DNA from: Fodinibacter luteus
Lineage (GTDB): Bacteria; Actinomycetota; Actinomycetes; Actinomycetales; Dermatophilaceae
Assembly: GCF_039541575.1 (NCBI RefSeq)
Contig: NZ_BAABGM010000012.1
Location: 1-64,000, forward strand
Reading direction: 5' to 3'
DNA length: 64,000 nucleotides
In this document: positions 24,196 to 32,688 of the stretch, in pieces
Layout of the letters: the number at the start of each line of letters is the position of its first letter
Position numbering within the stretch: the stretch's first letter is position 1
Program-made: the position numbers and the translations under genes
Notes under the pieces: generated by a model
Database searches by the model: none
What the model was told of the DNA's origin: nothing
The model's input: the letters and a program-made list of their open reading frames with translations, nothing else

Positions 24196-25179
24196 TCAGG
24201 CCGAGGCGGACAGGGCCGTGCGCAGCTCGTTCGCGAGCTCCCAGCGCTGCTGGCGCCCGACGGCGGGGGCGGCCCCCGGCATCGAGACGAAACCGTGCGG
24301 CATCCGGAGGTAGTTCGTGAGCCGCACCGGCACTCCAGCGGCCCGCAGCGCGTCGGCGTAGCGGATGCCGTCGTCCCGGATCGGGTCGAGGTCCGCCGTC
24401 TGCACGAGGGCGGGCGGGAGCCCGTCGAGGCGCCCGAAGAGCGGCGACACGAGCGGGTCGCGCAGGTCGTGACCGGGGCGCACGTAGTGGTCGCGGAACG
24501 CGTCCATCGAGCGCTTCGTGAGGATGGGGGCGTTGGCGTGCTCGCGGACCGAAGGCGAGGACATCGTGAGGTCGGTCGCGGGGTAGACGAGCGCCTGGTG
24601 GCGCAGCCGCGTGTCGCCGTGGTCGCGCAGCACCTGGGCCACGACGGCCGCGAGGTTGCCCCCGGCCGAGTCGCCCGCGACGGCCATCCGCGAGGTGTCG
24701 GCGCGCAGCACGTCGCCGTTGACGCCCACCCACGTCGTCGCGTCGACGCAGTCGTGCGCGGCGACGGGCGCCCGGTGCTCGGGCGCCATCCGGTAGTCGA
24801 CCGACACGACGACACACCCCACCTCGGCGGCGACGAACGTGCAGACGGCGTCGTAGTCGACGACGTTGCCGAGCACCCAGCCACCGCCGTGGAACCACAT
24901 GACGACGGGCACGTCGCGACGCGCGTCGCCGAGCACGCGCGGGCGGTAGATCCGCAGCGGGATCTCGTGGTCGTCGCGTGCCGGGGCCGTGCCGTACGTG
25001 ATGCCCACGCCCGGGTCGATGCGACCGGTGACGGCCGTGACGAGCCGGTTCCGCGGCCGTACCGTCGCCCGCGACCGCTGGATGCCGTCGCCGTCGAGCC
25101 GCTCGACCGGCGGCCCCAGGTGGTCGGCCACGAAGGAGACGGCCGTGGTCAGGGGGGACATGCCTCGGTAGCTGCGCAC
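24196..25179 (-). CDS. alpha/beta hydrolase, HSL-type esterase
   Basis: 327-residue esterase/lipase of the hormone-sensitive-lipase family. The oxyanion-hole motif HGGG is at 97-100 (MWFHGGGWVLG). The nucleophile elbow GDSAGG has Ser171, the acid is probably Asp265 in TADLDPIRDDG, and the His is His295 in RMPHGFVS. No signal peptide is seen, so it is cytosolic. The substrate is likely a short-chain ester. The GTG at 25179 is supported by a -10-like GATACT 6 nt upstream; an ATG six codons in (MSPLTTAV) is the alternative. Divergent from dop with overlapping promoters. Confidence 0.88.
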   Translation of the reverse strand: MRSYRGMSPLTTAVSFVADHLGPPVERLDGDGIQRSRATVRPRNRLVTAVTGRIDPGVGITYGTAPARDDHEIPLRIYRPRVLGDARRDVPVVMWFHGGGWVLGNVVDYDAVCTFVAAEVGCVVVSVDYRMAPEHRAPVAAHDCVDATTWVGVNGDVLRADTSRMAVAGDSAGGNLAAVVAQVLRDHGDTRLRHQALVYPATDLTMSSPSVREHANAPILTKRSMDAFRDHYVRPGHDLRDPLVSPLFGRLDGLPPALVQTADLDPIRDDGIRYADALRAAGVPVRLTNYLRMPHGFVSMPGAAPAVGRQQRWELANELRTALSASA

Positions 25180-25185
25180 GCGGTC

Positions 25186-25193
25186 AGTATCGT
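25186..25193. promoter_or_regulatory. overlapping divergent -10 boxes, esterase and dop
   Basis: AGTATCGT encodes GATACT on the minus strand (25186-25191, 6 nt before the esterase GTG) and TATCGT on the plus strand (25188-25193, 6 nt before the dop ATG). The two boxes share four base pairs, so polymerase should not be able to occupy both at once. Confidence 0.55.
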
Positions 25194-25199
25194 CGAGGC

Positions 25200-26723
25200 A
25201 TGACGGTGCGACGGGTGATGGGGATCGAGACCGAGTACGGCATCGTCGTGCCCGGTGACCCCGGCGCGAACCCGATGGTCGCCTCCGGGGACGTCGTCAC
25301 GGCGTACGCCGCCTCGCGCGGCATCCGGCCGGCCCGGGCGAGCTGGGACTACGCCGACGAGGCACCGCTGCGCGACGCCCGGGGGTTCGACATGGGGCGT
25401 GGCAGCGCCCACCCGAGCCAGCTCACCGACGTCGAGGACCCCACCCTGGCCAACGTCGTGCTCACGAACGGCGCCCGCCTCTACGTCGACCACGCCCACC
25501 CCGAGTACAGCTCGCCCGAGGTCACCACCCCGCGCGCGGCCGTCACGTGGGACCGCGCGGGCGAGCTCGTCATGCGGGAGGCCGTGGCCCGCCTCGCGAC
25601 GGTGCCGCCCGGCATCAACCTGTACAAGAACAACACCGACGGCAAGGGCGCCTCGTACGGCACCCACGAGAACTACCTCATGGCGCGCTCGACGCCCTTC
25701 GCGAGCATCGTGCGGCACCTCACCCCCTTCTTCGTCGTGCGTCAGGTCATGTGCGGGTCGGGCCGGGTCGGCATCGGGGTCGACTCGCGCACGCCCGGGT
25801 ACCAGCTGGCCCAGCGCAGCGACTTCTTCGAGGTGGAGGTCGGGCTCGAGACCACCCTCAAGCGGCCCATCATCAACACCCGCGACGAGCCGCACGCCGT
25901 CGCCGACCGCTACCGCCGCCTCCACGTCATCCTCGGCGACGCCAACCACTGCGACGTCGCGAACCTGCTCAAGATGGGCACGACCTCGCTCGTCCTCGCG
26001 ATGATCGAGGCCGACGCGATCCGCGACGACCTGTCGGTGCGCCGCCCGGTCGCGACGCTCCACGAGGTCTCGCACGACACGACCCTGCAGGCCAAGGTCG
26101 AGCTCGCCGACGGGCGCCGGATGACCGCCCTCGAGCTGCTCTGGGAGTACCACGACCGCGCGGCCGCGTTCGTCGCGGAGCGCTCGGCGGGCGACCCGGA
26201 CGCCGACACCGCGGAGGTCATGCACTGGTGGGGCACCGTGCTCGACCGGCTCGGGCGCGACCCCATGGAGGCACGCCGCGAGGTCGACTGGGTCGCCAAG
26301 CTCGCGGTGCTCGAGGGGTACCGCGAGCGCGACTCGCTCGGCTGGGGCGACCCCCGCCTCAAGGCCGTCGACCTCCAGTGGTCGGACGTGCGGGCCGACC
26401 GGGGCCTGGCGCACCGGCTCGCGGCGACGGGGCGGGTCGAGGTGCTCGTCGACGAGACCGACGTCGTCGCCGCCGTCACGTCCGCGCCGACCGACACGCG
26501 CGCCTGGTTCCGTGGCGAGTGCCTGCGACGCTTCCCCGACGACGTCGTCGCGGCGTCCTGGGACTCGGTCATCTTCGACGTGCGCGGGCAGCGCACCCTG
26601 CAGCGGGTGCCGATGCTCGAGCCGCTGCGGGGCACCGAGGCGGGCGTCGGCGAGCTCGTGCGCAGCGCGCCGGACGCCGCGTCGCTGCTCGAGGCGCTGG
26701 CCCGCACCCGGGACGACGCCTGA
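25200..26723 (+). CDS. dop: depupylase/deamidase Dop
   Basis: Removes Pup from substrates and deamidates the C-terminal Gln of Pup so that PafA can use it. The 507-residue product is a PafA paralogue with a glutamine-synthetase-like fold: MGIETEYGIVVPG carries the metal-binding Glu, and the Dop-specific insertion (GIRPARASWDYADEAPLRDARGFD) separates it from PafA. Further active-site blocks are HPEYSSPEVTTPRAAVTWDRAGE, NLYKNNTDGKGASYGTHENYLM and RPIINTRDEPHA. The length is typical. Pup here ends in Gln, so the deamidase step is required. It is transcribed separately from arc. Confidence 0.96.
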   Translation: MTVRRVMGIETEYGIVVPGDPGANPMVASGDVVTAYAASRGIRPARASWDYADEAPLRDARGFDMGRGSAHPSQLTDVEDPTLANVVLTNGARLYVDHAHPEYSSPEVTTPRAAVTWDRAGELVMREAVARLATVPPGINLYKNNTDGKGASYGTHENYLMARSTPFASIVRHLTPFFVVRQVMCGSGRVGIGVDSRTPGYQLAQRSDFFEVEVGLETTLKRPIINTRDEPHAVADRYRRLHVILGDANHCDVANLLKMGTTSLVLAMIEADAIRDDLSVRRPVATLHEVSHDTTLQAKVELADGRRMTALELLWEYHDRAAAFVAERSAGDPDADTAEVMHWWGTVLDRLGRDPMEARREVDWVAKLAVLEGYRERDSLGWGDPRLKAVDLQWSDVRADRGLAHRLAATGRVEVLVDETDVVAAVTSAPTDTRAWFRGECLRRFPDDVVAASWDSVIFDVRGQRTLQRVPMLEPLRGTEAGVGELVRSAPDAASLLEALARTRDDA

Positions 26724-26794
26724 GCCGCCCGGTCCGACCGTCCCACGTGGTGACCGGCCGGGGCACCCTGCGTCTGCTCGTCGGTCCTTCCGAC

Positions 26795-26800
26795 TAGGCT
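26795..26800 (+). promoter_or_regulatory. -10 box, pup operon
   Basis: TAGGCT lies 33 nt before the pup ATG, giving a leader of about 27 nt that contains a strong ribosome site (AGGAGGG, 26822-26828). This is one of the few clearly leadered mRNAs in the window. Confidence 0.5.
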
Positions 26801-26833
26801 CGGAGCGATCAGTCCACTGTCAGGAGGGTCATC

Positions 26834-27025
26834 ATGGCCGGTCAGGAGCAGGTCAAGCCGCAGCGTCGTGACGGCGGTGGGCCGGACGACGCCCCGGACG
26901 CCGCGGCCGCGGCGCCCACCGTCCAGACGAGCGAGATCGACGACATCCTGGACGAGATCGACGGCGTGCTCGAGTCCAACGCCGAGGAGTTCGTGCGCGG
27001 GTTCGTCCAGAAGGGCGGCCAGTGA
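26834..27025 (+). CDS. pup: prokaryotic ubiquitin-like protein Pup
   Basis: 63-residue protein tag that PafA attaches to lysines of proteins destined for the proteasome. The N-terminal half is disordered and charged (MAGQEQVKPQRRDGGGPDD), the C-terminal half is the helical region that binds the ARC coiled coil (SEIDDILDEIDGVLESNAEEFVRGFVQKGGQ). The GGQ end is the standard form, deamidated to GGE by Dop before ligation. A good AGGAGGG ribosome site precedes the ATG. The stop overlaps the prcB start by 4 nt, so pup, prcB, prcA and pafA form one translationally coupled operon. Confidence 0.98.
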   Translation: MAGQEQVKPQRRDGGGPDDAPDAAAAAPTVQTSEIDDILDEIDGVLESNAEEFVRGFVQKGGQ

Positions 27026-27849
27026 CCGCCGGAACCGACGGCGGACGGCTGCCCGCGGCGTACCTCGTCCCGGGCTCGTCCTCGTTCACCGACTTCCTCG
27101 CGGCCCAGGCGCCGCTCCTGCTTCCTTCGGGCCGGTCCCTGCCCTCCGGCGCGGCCATCGACGCCCCGCACGGCACGACGATCGTCGCCCTGACCTACGC
27201 CGGCGGCGTCGTCATGGCCGGCGACCGCCGCGCGACGATGGGCAACCTCATCGCCAACCGCGACATGGAGAAGGTGTTCGCCACCGACGAGTACAGCCTC
27301 GTCGGCATCGCGGGAACGGCCGGCCTCGCGGTCGAGCTCGTCCGCCTCTTCCAGGTCGAGCTCGAGCACTACGAGAAGATCGAGGGCGCCCTGATGTCCC
27401 TCGAGGGCAAGGCGAACCGGCTCGCCTCGATGATCCGAGGCAACCTCGGCATGGCGATGCAGGGGCTGGCCGTCGTGCCGCTGTTCGCCGGCTTCGACAC
27501 CGACGGTGGCGCCGGCCGGATCTTCTCCTACGACGTCACCGGCGGCTGCTACGAGGAGCACGACCACCACAGCGTCGGGTCCGGGTCGTTGTTCGCCCGC
27601 GGTGCGCTCAAGAAGCTCCACCGCCGGGGTGGCACGGGCGACGACGCCGTGCGCACCGCCGTCGAGGCGCTCTACGACGCCGCCGACGACGACTCGGCCA
27701 CCGGGGGGCCCGACGTCGGCCGCCGGATCTGGCCCACGGTCGGCATCGTCGACGAGTCGGGGTCGCGCTTCGTGCCCGACGACGAGATCGCCCCCGTCGT
27801 CGACGCGATCATCGCAGCCCGCGCCGACAACCCGGGGGGTGCCCGATGA
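27022..27849 (+). CDS. prcB: proteasome subunit beta
   Basis: Catalytic beta subunit of the 20S proteasome, 275 residues including a propeptide of 51. Autoprocessing between Gly51 and Thr52 (DAPHG|TTIVALTYAGGVVMAGDRRAT) would expose Thr52 as the nucleophile; the catalytic Asp and Lys follow in GDRRAT and the next conserved helix region. The GTG start overlaps the pup stop (GTGA). With PrcA it forms the alpha7-beta7-beta7-alpha7 barrel. Confidence 0.97.
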   Translation: MTAGTDGGRLPAAYLVPGSSSFTDFLAAQAPLLLPSGRSLPSGAAIDAPHGTTIVALTYAGGVVMAGDRRATMGNLIANRDMEKVFATDEYSLVGIAGTAGLAVELVRLFQVELEHYEKIEGALMSLEGKANRLASMIRGNLGMAMQGLAVVPLFAGFDTDGGAGRIFSYDVTGGCYEEHDHHSVGSGSLFARGALKKLHRRGGTGDDAVRTAVEALYDAADDDSATGGPDVGRRIWPTVGIVDESGSRFVPDDEIAPVVDAIIAARADNPGGAR

Positions 27850-28691
27850 CCGCCGGGATGCCGTTCTACGTCTCGCCCGAGCAGCTCATGAAGGACCGGG
27901 CCGACTTCGCGCGCAAGGGCATCGCCCGCGGACGGTCGGTCATCGTCCTCGCGTACGACAACGGCATCGCGTTCGTCGCGGAGAACCCGAGCCGGGCGCT
28001 GCACAAGGTCTCCGAGATCTACGACCGGATCGCGTTCGCCGCCGTCGGCAAGTACAACGAGTTCGAGAACCTGCGGGTCGCGGGCGTGCGCTACGCCGAC
28101 CTGCGCGGCTACTCCTACGACCGCTCCGACGTCACGGCCCGGGGCCTGGCAAACGCGTACGCGCAGACCCTCGGCGCGGTCTTCACGCAGGAGTCCAAGC
28201 CGTACGAGGTCGAGATCGTCGTGGCCGAGGTCGGGGCCACCCCCGACGGCGACCAGGTCTACCGCCTCACCTACGACGGCTCGGTCGCCGACGAGCACGG
28301 CTTCGTCGCCATGGGTGGCGGGGCGGAGCAGATCGAGGCCGGGCTCAAGGAGCGCTGGCGCGAGGGCCTGCACCTGTCCGAGGCGCTCACCCTCGCCGTC
28401 GACCTGCTCGGCACCGACCCGTCCGGGGGCCCGACCCGCGTGCTCGCACCCGGCCAGCTCGAGGTCGCGGTGCTCGACCGCAACCGGCCGCGGCGCACCT
28501 TCCGCCGCATCACCGGGCCCCTCCTCGAGCGCCTGTTGAGCAGCGAGGACCCCACCTACGACGCCCCCGAGGCCGACGACGACGCCCCCGCGCACGCCGA
28601 CACGTCCGTGGGCGCCGAGACCTCCTCGAGCCGTGACGCGTCCAGCAACCCGCAGACGCAGCGGCGCGACCCCGAGGGCCCGCCCGCGTGA
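27846..28691 (+). CDS. prcA: proteasome subunit alpha
   Basis: Structural alpha subunit forming the gated outer rings, 281 residues. The N-terminal gate MTAGMPFYVSPEQLMKDRADFARKGIARGRSVIVLAYDNGIAF is typical, as are GKYNEFENLRVAGVRYAD and RGLANAYAQTLGAVFTQE. The last 45 residues (EDPTYDAPEADDDAPAHAD and onwards) are a low-complexity acidic extension with no expected fold. The ATG overlaps the prcB stop (ATGA) and the 3' end overlaps the pafA GTG. Confidence 0.96.
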   Translation: MTAGMPFYVSPEQLMKDRADFARKGIARGRSVIVLAYDNGIAFVAENPSRALHKVSEIYDRIAFAAVGKYNEFENLRVAGVRYADLRGYSYDRSDVTARGLANAYAQTLGAVFTQESKPYEVEIVVAEVGATPDGDQVYRLTYDGSVADEHGFVAMGGGAEQIEAGLKERWREGLHLSEALTLAVDLLGTDPSGGPTRVLAPGQLEVAVLDRNRPRRTFRRITGPLLERLLSSEDPTYDAPEADDDAPAHADTSVGAETSSSRDASSNPQTQRRDPEGPPA

Positions 28692-30067
28692 GGACCCCGG
28701 GCGGCCGCCGGATCCTCGGGATCGAGAACGAGTACGGCATCACCTGCTCCACGGGTGGCCAGCGCACCCTGACGCCCGACGAGGTCGCCCGCTACCTGTT
28801 CCGCAAGGTCGTCGCCTGGGGGCGCTCGAGCAACGTCTTCCTCACGAACGGCTCACGGCTCTACCTCGACGTCGGCTCCCACCCCGAGTACGCCACGGCC
28901 GAGTGCGACTCGGTGCGCCAGCTCGTCACCCACGACAAGGCGGGGGAGCGGATCATCGAGGGGCTCGTCGTCGACGCCCAGCAGCGGCTGCGTGAGGACG
29001 GCGTCGCCGGCGACATCTACGTGTTCAAGAACAACACCGACTCGGCCGGCAACTCCTACGGCTGCCACGAGAACTACCTCGTGACCCGCGCCGGGGAGTT
29101 CCAGTCCATCTCCGACACCCTCCTGCCCTTCCTCATCAGCCGCCAGATCACGTGCGGTGCCGGCAAGCTCGTCGCGACGTCCAAGGGCGCGACCTACGCC
29201 GTGAGCCAGCGGGCCGACCACATCTGGGAGGGCGTGTCGTCCGCGACGACCCGCAGCCGGCCGATCATCAACACCCGCGACGAGCCCCACGCCGATGCCG
29301 AGCACTACCGCCGGCTGCACGTCATCGTCGGCGACTCGAACATGAGCGAGACGACGACCATGCTCAAGGTCGGGTCGGCCGACCTCGTGCTGCGGATGAT
29401 CGAGTCCGGGGTCGTGATGCGCGACCTCACCCTCGAGAACCCGATCCGCGCCATCCGCGAGATCTCCCACGACGTCACCGGGCGGCGCGCCGTGCGGCTG
29501 GCCAACGGTCGGCAGCTCAGTGCCCTCGACCTCCAGCGCGAGTACCACGCCAAGGCCGCCGAGTTCGTCGCCCGCGAGGGGGCGACCGACCCCCTGCACG
29601 AGCGCGTCCTCGAGCTGTGGGACCGCACGCTGACCGCGGTCGAGACGGATGACCTCGCGCTCGTCGGCACCGAGATCGACTGGGTCATCAAGTACCGCCT
29701 GCTCGACGACTACGCCGCGCACCACGGGCTCGGGCTCGACCACCCGCGGCTGGCGCAGATCGACCTCGCGTACCACGACATCGACCGGAGCAGGGGCCTG
29801 TTCTACCTCCTCCAGCGACGTGGTCGCATCGCTCGCGTCGTGAGCGACCCCGAGGTCTTCGAGGCCAAGGTGCGCCCGCCGCAGACGACCCGTGCGAAGC
29901 TGCGCGGTGACTTCATCCGCGCCGCGCAGGAGCACCGGCGAGACTTCACCGTCGACTGGGTGCACCTCAAGCTCAACGACCAGGCCCAGCGCACCGTGTT
30001 GTGCAAGGACCCGTTCGTCGCCGAGGACCCCCGGGTCCAGCGGCTCATCGACGGGATGACCGTCTGA
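28688..30067 (+). CDS. pafA: Pup--protein ligase
   Basis: ATP-dependent ligase forming an isopeptide bond between the C-terminal Glu of Pup and substrate lysines. The 459-residue product has a glutamine-synthetase-like N domain: RRILGIENEYGITCS with a metal-binding Glu, LYLDVGSHPEYATAECDSV with the catalytic Asp, VFKNNTDSAGNSYGCHENYL and RPIINTRDEPHADAEHYRRLHVIVGDSNMSE. It lacks the Dop loop, separating it from its paralogue at 25200. The GTG start overlaps prcA by 4 nt. Confidence 0.97.
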   Translation: MRTPGGRRILGIENEYGITCSTGGQRTLTPDEVARYLFRKVVAWGRSSNVFLTNGSRLYLDVGSHPEYATAECDSVRQLVTHDKAGERIIEGLVVDAQQRLREDGVAGDIYVFKNNTDSAGNSYGCHENYLVTRAGEFQSISDTLLPFLISRQITCGAGKLVATSKGATYAVSQRADHIWEGVSSATTRSRPIINTRDEPHADAEHYRRLHVIVGDSNMSETTTMLKVGSADLVLRMIESGVVMRDLTLENPIRAIREISHDVTGRRAVRLANGRQLSALDLQREYHAKAAEFVAREGATDPLHERVLELWDRTLTAVETDDLALVGTEIDWVIKYRLLDDYAAHHGLGLDHPRLAQIDLAYHDIDRSRGLFYLLQRRGRIARVVSDPEVFEAKVRPPQTTRAKLRGDFIRAAQEHRRDFTVDWVHLKLNDQAQRTVLCKDPFVAEDPRVQRLIDGMTV

Positions 30068-30165
30068 GCCGCGGCTCGTCCCGGTCCGCGGGGCACGGGG
30101 TCACGGGGCACGGTGCACCCAGCGTCCTCCCAGCCGGCGATGCGGGAGTTCCCATACCCCGCGGT

Positions 30166-30171
30166 TATCGT
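30166..30171 (+). promoter_or_regulatory. -10 box, FKBP lipoprotein gene
   Basis: TATCGT lies 52 nt before the GTG at 30224, implying a leader of about 46 nt with only a weak GAAGG ribosome site. Confidence 0.4.
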
Positions 30172-30223
30172 GGAAGGCCGTTGCCCGCTGCACGCCAGCG
30201 TCCCCGACCGAAGGTTCCCACCC

Positions 30224-31177
30224 GTGTCACGTCGCCTCACCACCCTGCTGTCCGCCACTGTCCTCGCGCCCGCACTCGTCCTGAGCGGCTGCGGCGAGGA
30301 GGAGCAGAGCACCCCGACCTCGGCGGCCCTCAGCGCGGTCACCGTCGAGGGCAGCGACCCGAAGACGGCGCCGACCGTCGAGGTCGACGCCCCCGTCACG
30401 GTGACCAAGACCGAGTCCAAGGTCGTCACGGAGGGCACCGGCGCGACCGTCGCCGAGGACGACCTCGTGTCGATCCAGACCGTCATCGTCAACGGCCGGG
30501 ACGGCAAGGTCGCCGTCAACACCTGGGACAGCGGGGCCGTCGGCCTCGACCTCGCGGACGAGCGGCTCTTCGCGTCGTTCAAGAGCCAGCTGCCCGGCAA
30601 GAAGGTCGGGTCGCGGGTGCTCATCACCTCCACGCCCGTCGACGCGTTCGGCGACCAGGGCAACCCCGACCTGAGCATGGAGAAGGACGACCCGGTCGTC
30701 TTCGTCGTCGACCTCGTGTCCGCCACGAAGGTCCTCCCCGCGGCGGAGGGCACCGAGGTGGCCCCGAAGAAGGGCCTGCCGACGGTCACGATGAACGACG
30801 GCAAGCCCGCCACGATCACCGTCCCCAAGGGAGCCAAGGCCCCGACGAAGACCGTCGTCCAGCCGCTCGTCGAGGGCACGGGCGCCACCGTGGAGGCCGG
30901 CCAGACCGTGCGCGTCGCCTACACCGGCGCCCTGTGGAAGGACGGCAGCGTCTTCGACTCCAGCGCCAACCGGCCCGAAGAGCCCTGGTTCGACTTCGTC
31001 GTCGGGGAGGGCCAGGTCATCAAGGGCTGGGACAACGGCCTCGAGGGTCAGAAGGTCGGCAGCCGCGTGCTGCTCGTCATCCCGCCGGCCGACGGCTACG
31101 GCTCGGCCGGCAGCCCCCCGAAGATCGCCGGAAACGACACGCTCGTCTTCGTCGTCGACATCCTCGCCGCCTACTGA
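30224..31177 (+). CDS. FKBP-type peptidyl-prolyl isomerase, lipoprotein
   Basis: 317-residue exported protein with two FKBP-like halves. The N-terminus MSRRLTTLLSATVLAPALVLSGCGEEEQ is a lipoprotein signal peptide with lipobox LSGC, so the mature protein should be anchored outside the membrane. The C-terminal half (VRVAYTGALWKDGSVFDSSANRPEEPWFDFVVGEGQVIKGWDNGLEGQKVGSRVLLVIPPADGYGS) is a full FKBP domain. The N-terminal half (residues about 70-180) keeps the scaffold (VEGTGATVAEDDLVSIQ, LPGKKVGSRVLITST) but lacks many aromatic pocket residues and is probably inactive. The GTG start is the one that yields the signal peptide. Confidence 0.9.
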   Translation: MSRRLTTLLSATVLAPALVLSGCGEEEQSTPTSAALSAVTVEGSDPKTAPTVEVDAPVTVTKTESKVVTEGTGATVAEDDLVSIQTVIVNGRDGKVAVNTWDSGAVGLDLADERLFASFKSQLPGKKVGSRVLITSTPVDAFGDQGNPDLSMEKDDPVVFVVDLVSATKVLPAAEGTEVAPKKGLPTVTMNDGKPATITVPKGAKAPTKTVVQPLVEGTGATVEAGQTVRVAYTGALWKDGSVFDSSANRPEEPWFDFVVGEGQVIKGWDNGLEGQKVGSRVLLVIPPADGYGSAGSPPKIAGNDTLVFVVDILAAY

Positions 31178-31188
31178 GAGGTCACCGC

Positions 31189-31569
31189 ATGAGCACCGAG
31201 CCCACCCGCCCCGAGATCGACTTCCCGGGCGAGGCCCCGCCCGCCGACCTCGTCGTCGAGGACCTCACCGTCGGCGACGGCGCCGAGGCCACCCCCGGCA
31301 GCACCGTGTCCGCCCACTACGTCGGCGTCGCCCACTCGACCGGCGAGGAGTTCGACGCGTCGTGGAACCGCGGCGCCCCGCTCGACTTCCGGCTCGGCGT
31401 CGGCATGGTCATCGCCGGCTGGGACGAGGGCATCGCCGGCATGCGGGTCGGCGGCCGGCGGCGGCTCACCATCCCGCCGCACCTGGCCTACGGGGAGCGC
31501 GGCGCCGGGGGCGCGATCAAGCCCGGTGAGACGCTCATCTTCGTCGTCGACCTCATGGACGTGCGCTGA
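31189..31569 (+). CDS. FKBP-type peptidyl-prolyl cis-trans isomerase, cytosolic
   Basis: Single-domain FKBP of 126 residues. The active-site pocket is intact: VSAHYVGVAHSTGEEFDASWNRGAPLDFRLGVGMVIAGWDEGIAGMRVGGRRRLTIPPHLAYGERGAGGAIKPGETLIFVVDLM, including the Tyr, Phe, Asp and Trp of the catalytic cavity. No signal peptide is present, so unlike its upstream neighbour it acts in the cytosol. It follows 11 bp downstream, and a GAGAGG ribosome site is present, so the pair is probably co-transcribed. Its last 17 nt overlap the convergent DUF3866 gene. Confidence 0.94.
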   Translation: MSTEPTRPEIDFPGEAPPADLVVEDLTVGDGAEATPGSTVSAHYVGVAHSTGEEFDASWNRGAPLDFRLGVGMVIAGWDEGIAGMRVGGRRRLTIPPHLAYGERGAGGAIKPGETLIFVVDLMDVR

Positions 31570-32653
31570 GCGCAGCGGCGTGAGCACCCGCGGCAGCAGC
31601 CGCGAGGAACGGGGCGGGGTCGAGGTCGAGGCCCCGCCCCATCGTCGTCAGTGGCACCGGCGAGGTGCGCAGCGCCTCGAGCATCCCGTCCGCCGGCACG
31701 TCGACGACGCGCAGCGTCGCCCGGGCCGAGCCCACGAGGTCGGTGAGCTGGGCCCGGACGAGCTCGTCGAGCCCGGCATCCGGGAGGGCCGTCACGGGGA
31801 CGTCGGCGGGCGTGAGCAGGGCCCGCCCGTAGGCCGTTCGGCTGTGGTGGCTGATGCCGCGGTGCCGCTCCCTGCGGTCCGCCCCGGACACCCGCAGCGA
31901 GGCCACCGGCCGACCCCCGAGGACGGACGCGGCGTGGAGGGCATCGGCGCACGCGACGCCGGAGTAGCCCCAGCGGGTCCCCGTGCCGACGTTGCCGGGC
32001 CCCTGGGACACGACGGCCACGTCGGCGCCCACGACGTGCCGCGCGGCGAGCAGCCCGGTGTGGGTCGTCACGGCTTCGTGGTCGCCCCCGAAGGCCTGGC
32101 CCACGGTGACCGTCGCCGCGAGCCAGCCCGCGGCCGTCAGCCCGGCGACGGCGCGCGAGAACGCCGCCGGCAGCGCCCCGCCGTCGGTCATGACGTACGC
32201 GACCCGGGCCTCGGGGTGCATGTGCCGGATGCCGGCGAGCACGGCGGGCAGGGCCGAGTGCAGGTCGGCGACGACCACCGGCATCCCGTCGAGGTCGTCG
32301 GCGTCCTCGAGGGCACCGTGGTGCGGGCTGTCCTGCTCGTCGACGGCGAGGAGCATCTGCTGCATGGGCGTGTACCGCGCCTTGACGATGTGCCCGGGGC
32401 CCGGGGGAGGGTCCGGCGGGAGGTCGTCGGGGCGGGCGACGACGAAGGCCAGGCCGCCGGTGCCGAGCCCCCTGAGCAGGGCCGAGGCGTTGAGCAGCAC
32501 CCGCTCGCCGACCGCCGGCTCGCCGACCATCGCGGTGTAGGCGAGGGCACGCACCCGCGGCTGCTCCGCGTCCTGGAGCGCGACCGTGTACTCCACCGCC
32601 CCGGGCCAGCGGCGCACCTCGTCGACGACGGTCCCGGCTCGCCACTGCATCAC
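31553..32653 (-). CDS. DUF3866 family protein
   Basis: 366-residue actinobacterial DUF3866 protein. Typical blocks are QWRAGTVVDEVRRWPGAVEYTVAL, GHIVKARYTPMQQMLLAVDEQDSPHHG, AYVMTDGGALPAAFSRAV and VVSQGPGNVGTGTRWGYSGVACADALHAASVLGG. The QGPGNVGTGT segment looks like a nucleotide- or phosphate-binding loop. Function unknown. The family is regularly found next to pafB-pafC, as here, which hints at a link to the proteasome or DNA-damage regulon. The GTG start follows a -10 box 7 nt upstream; the next codon is ATG, so 32650 is equally possible. Confidence 0.85.
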   Translation of the reverse strand: MMQWRAGTVVDEVRRWPGAVEYTVALQDAEQPRVRALAYTAMVGEPAVGERVLLNASALLRGLGTGGLAFVVARPDDLPPDPPPGPGHIVKARYTPMQQMLLAVDEQDSPHHGALEDADDLDGMPVVVADLHSALPAVLAGIRHMHPEARVAYVMTDGGALPAAFSRAVAGLTAAGWLAATVTVGQAFGGDHEAVTTHTGLLAARHVVGADVAVVSQGPGNVGTGTRWGYSGVACADALHAASVLGGRPVASLRVSGADRRERHRGISHHSRTAYGRALLTPADVPVTALPDAGLDELVRAQLTDLVGSARATLRVVDVPADGMLEALRTSPVPLTTMGRGLDLDPAPFLAAAAAGAHAAALSARP

Positions 32654-32660
32654 GGTCGGC

Positions 32661-32666
32661 AGCGTA
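32661..32666 (-). promoter_or_regulatory. -10 box, DUF3866 gene
   Basis: Minus-strand TACGCT ends 7 nt before the GTG at 32653. The divergent pafB box begins 10 bp away. Confidence 0.55.
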
Positions 32667-32675
32667 TCCGTCGGG

Positions 32676-32681
32676 TAGCGT
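32676..32681 (+). promoter_or_regulatory. -10 box, pafBC
   Basis: TAGCGT ends 7 nt before the pafB GTG at 32689. Confidence 0.6.
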
Positions 32682-32688
32682 CTGGCGG

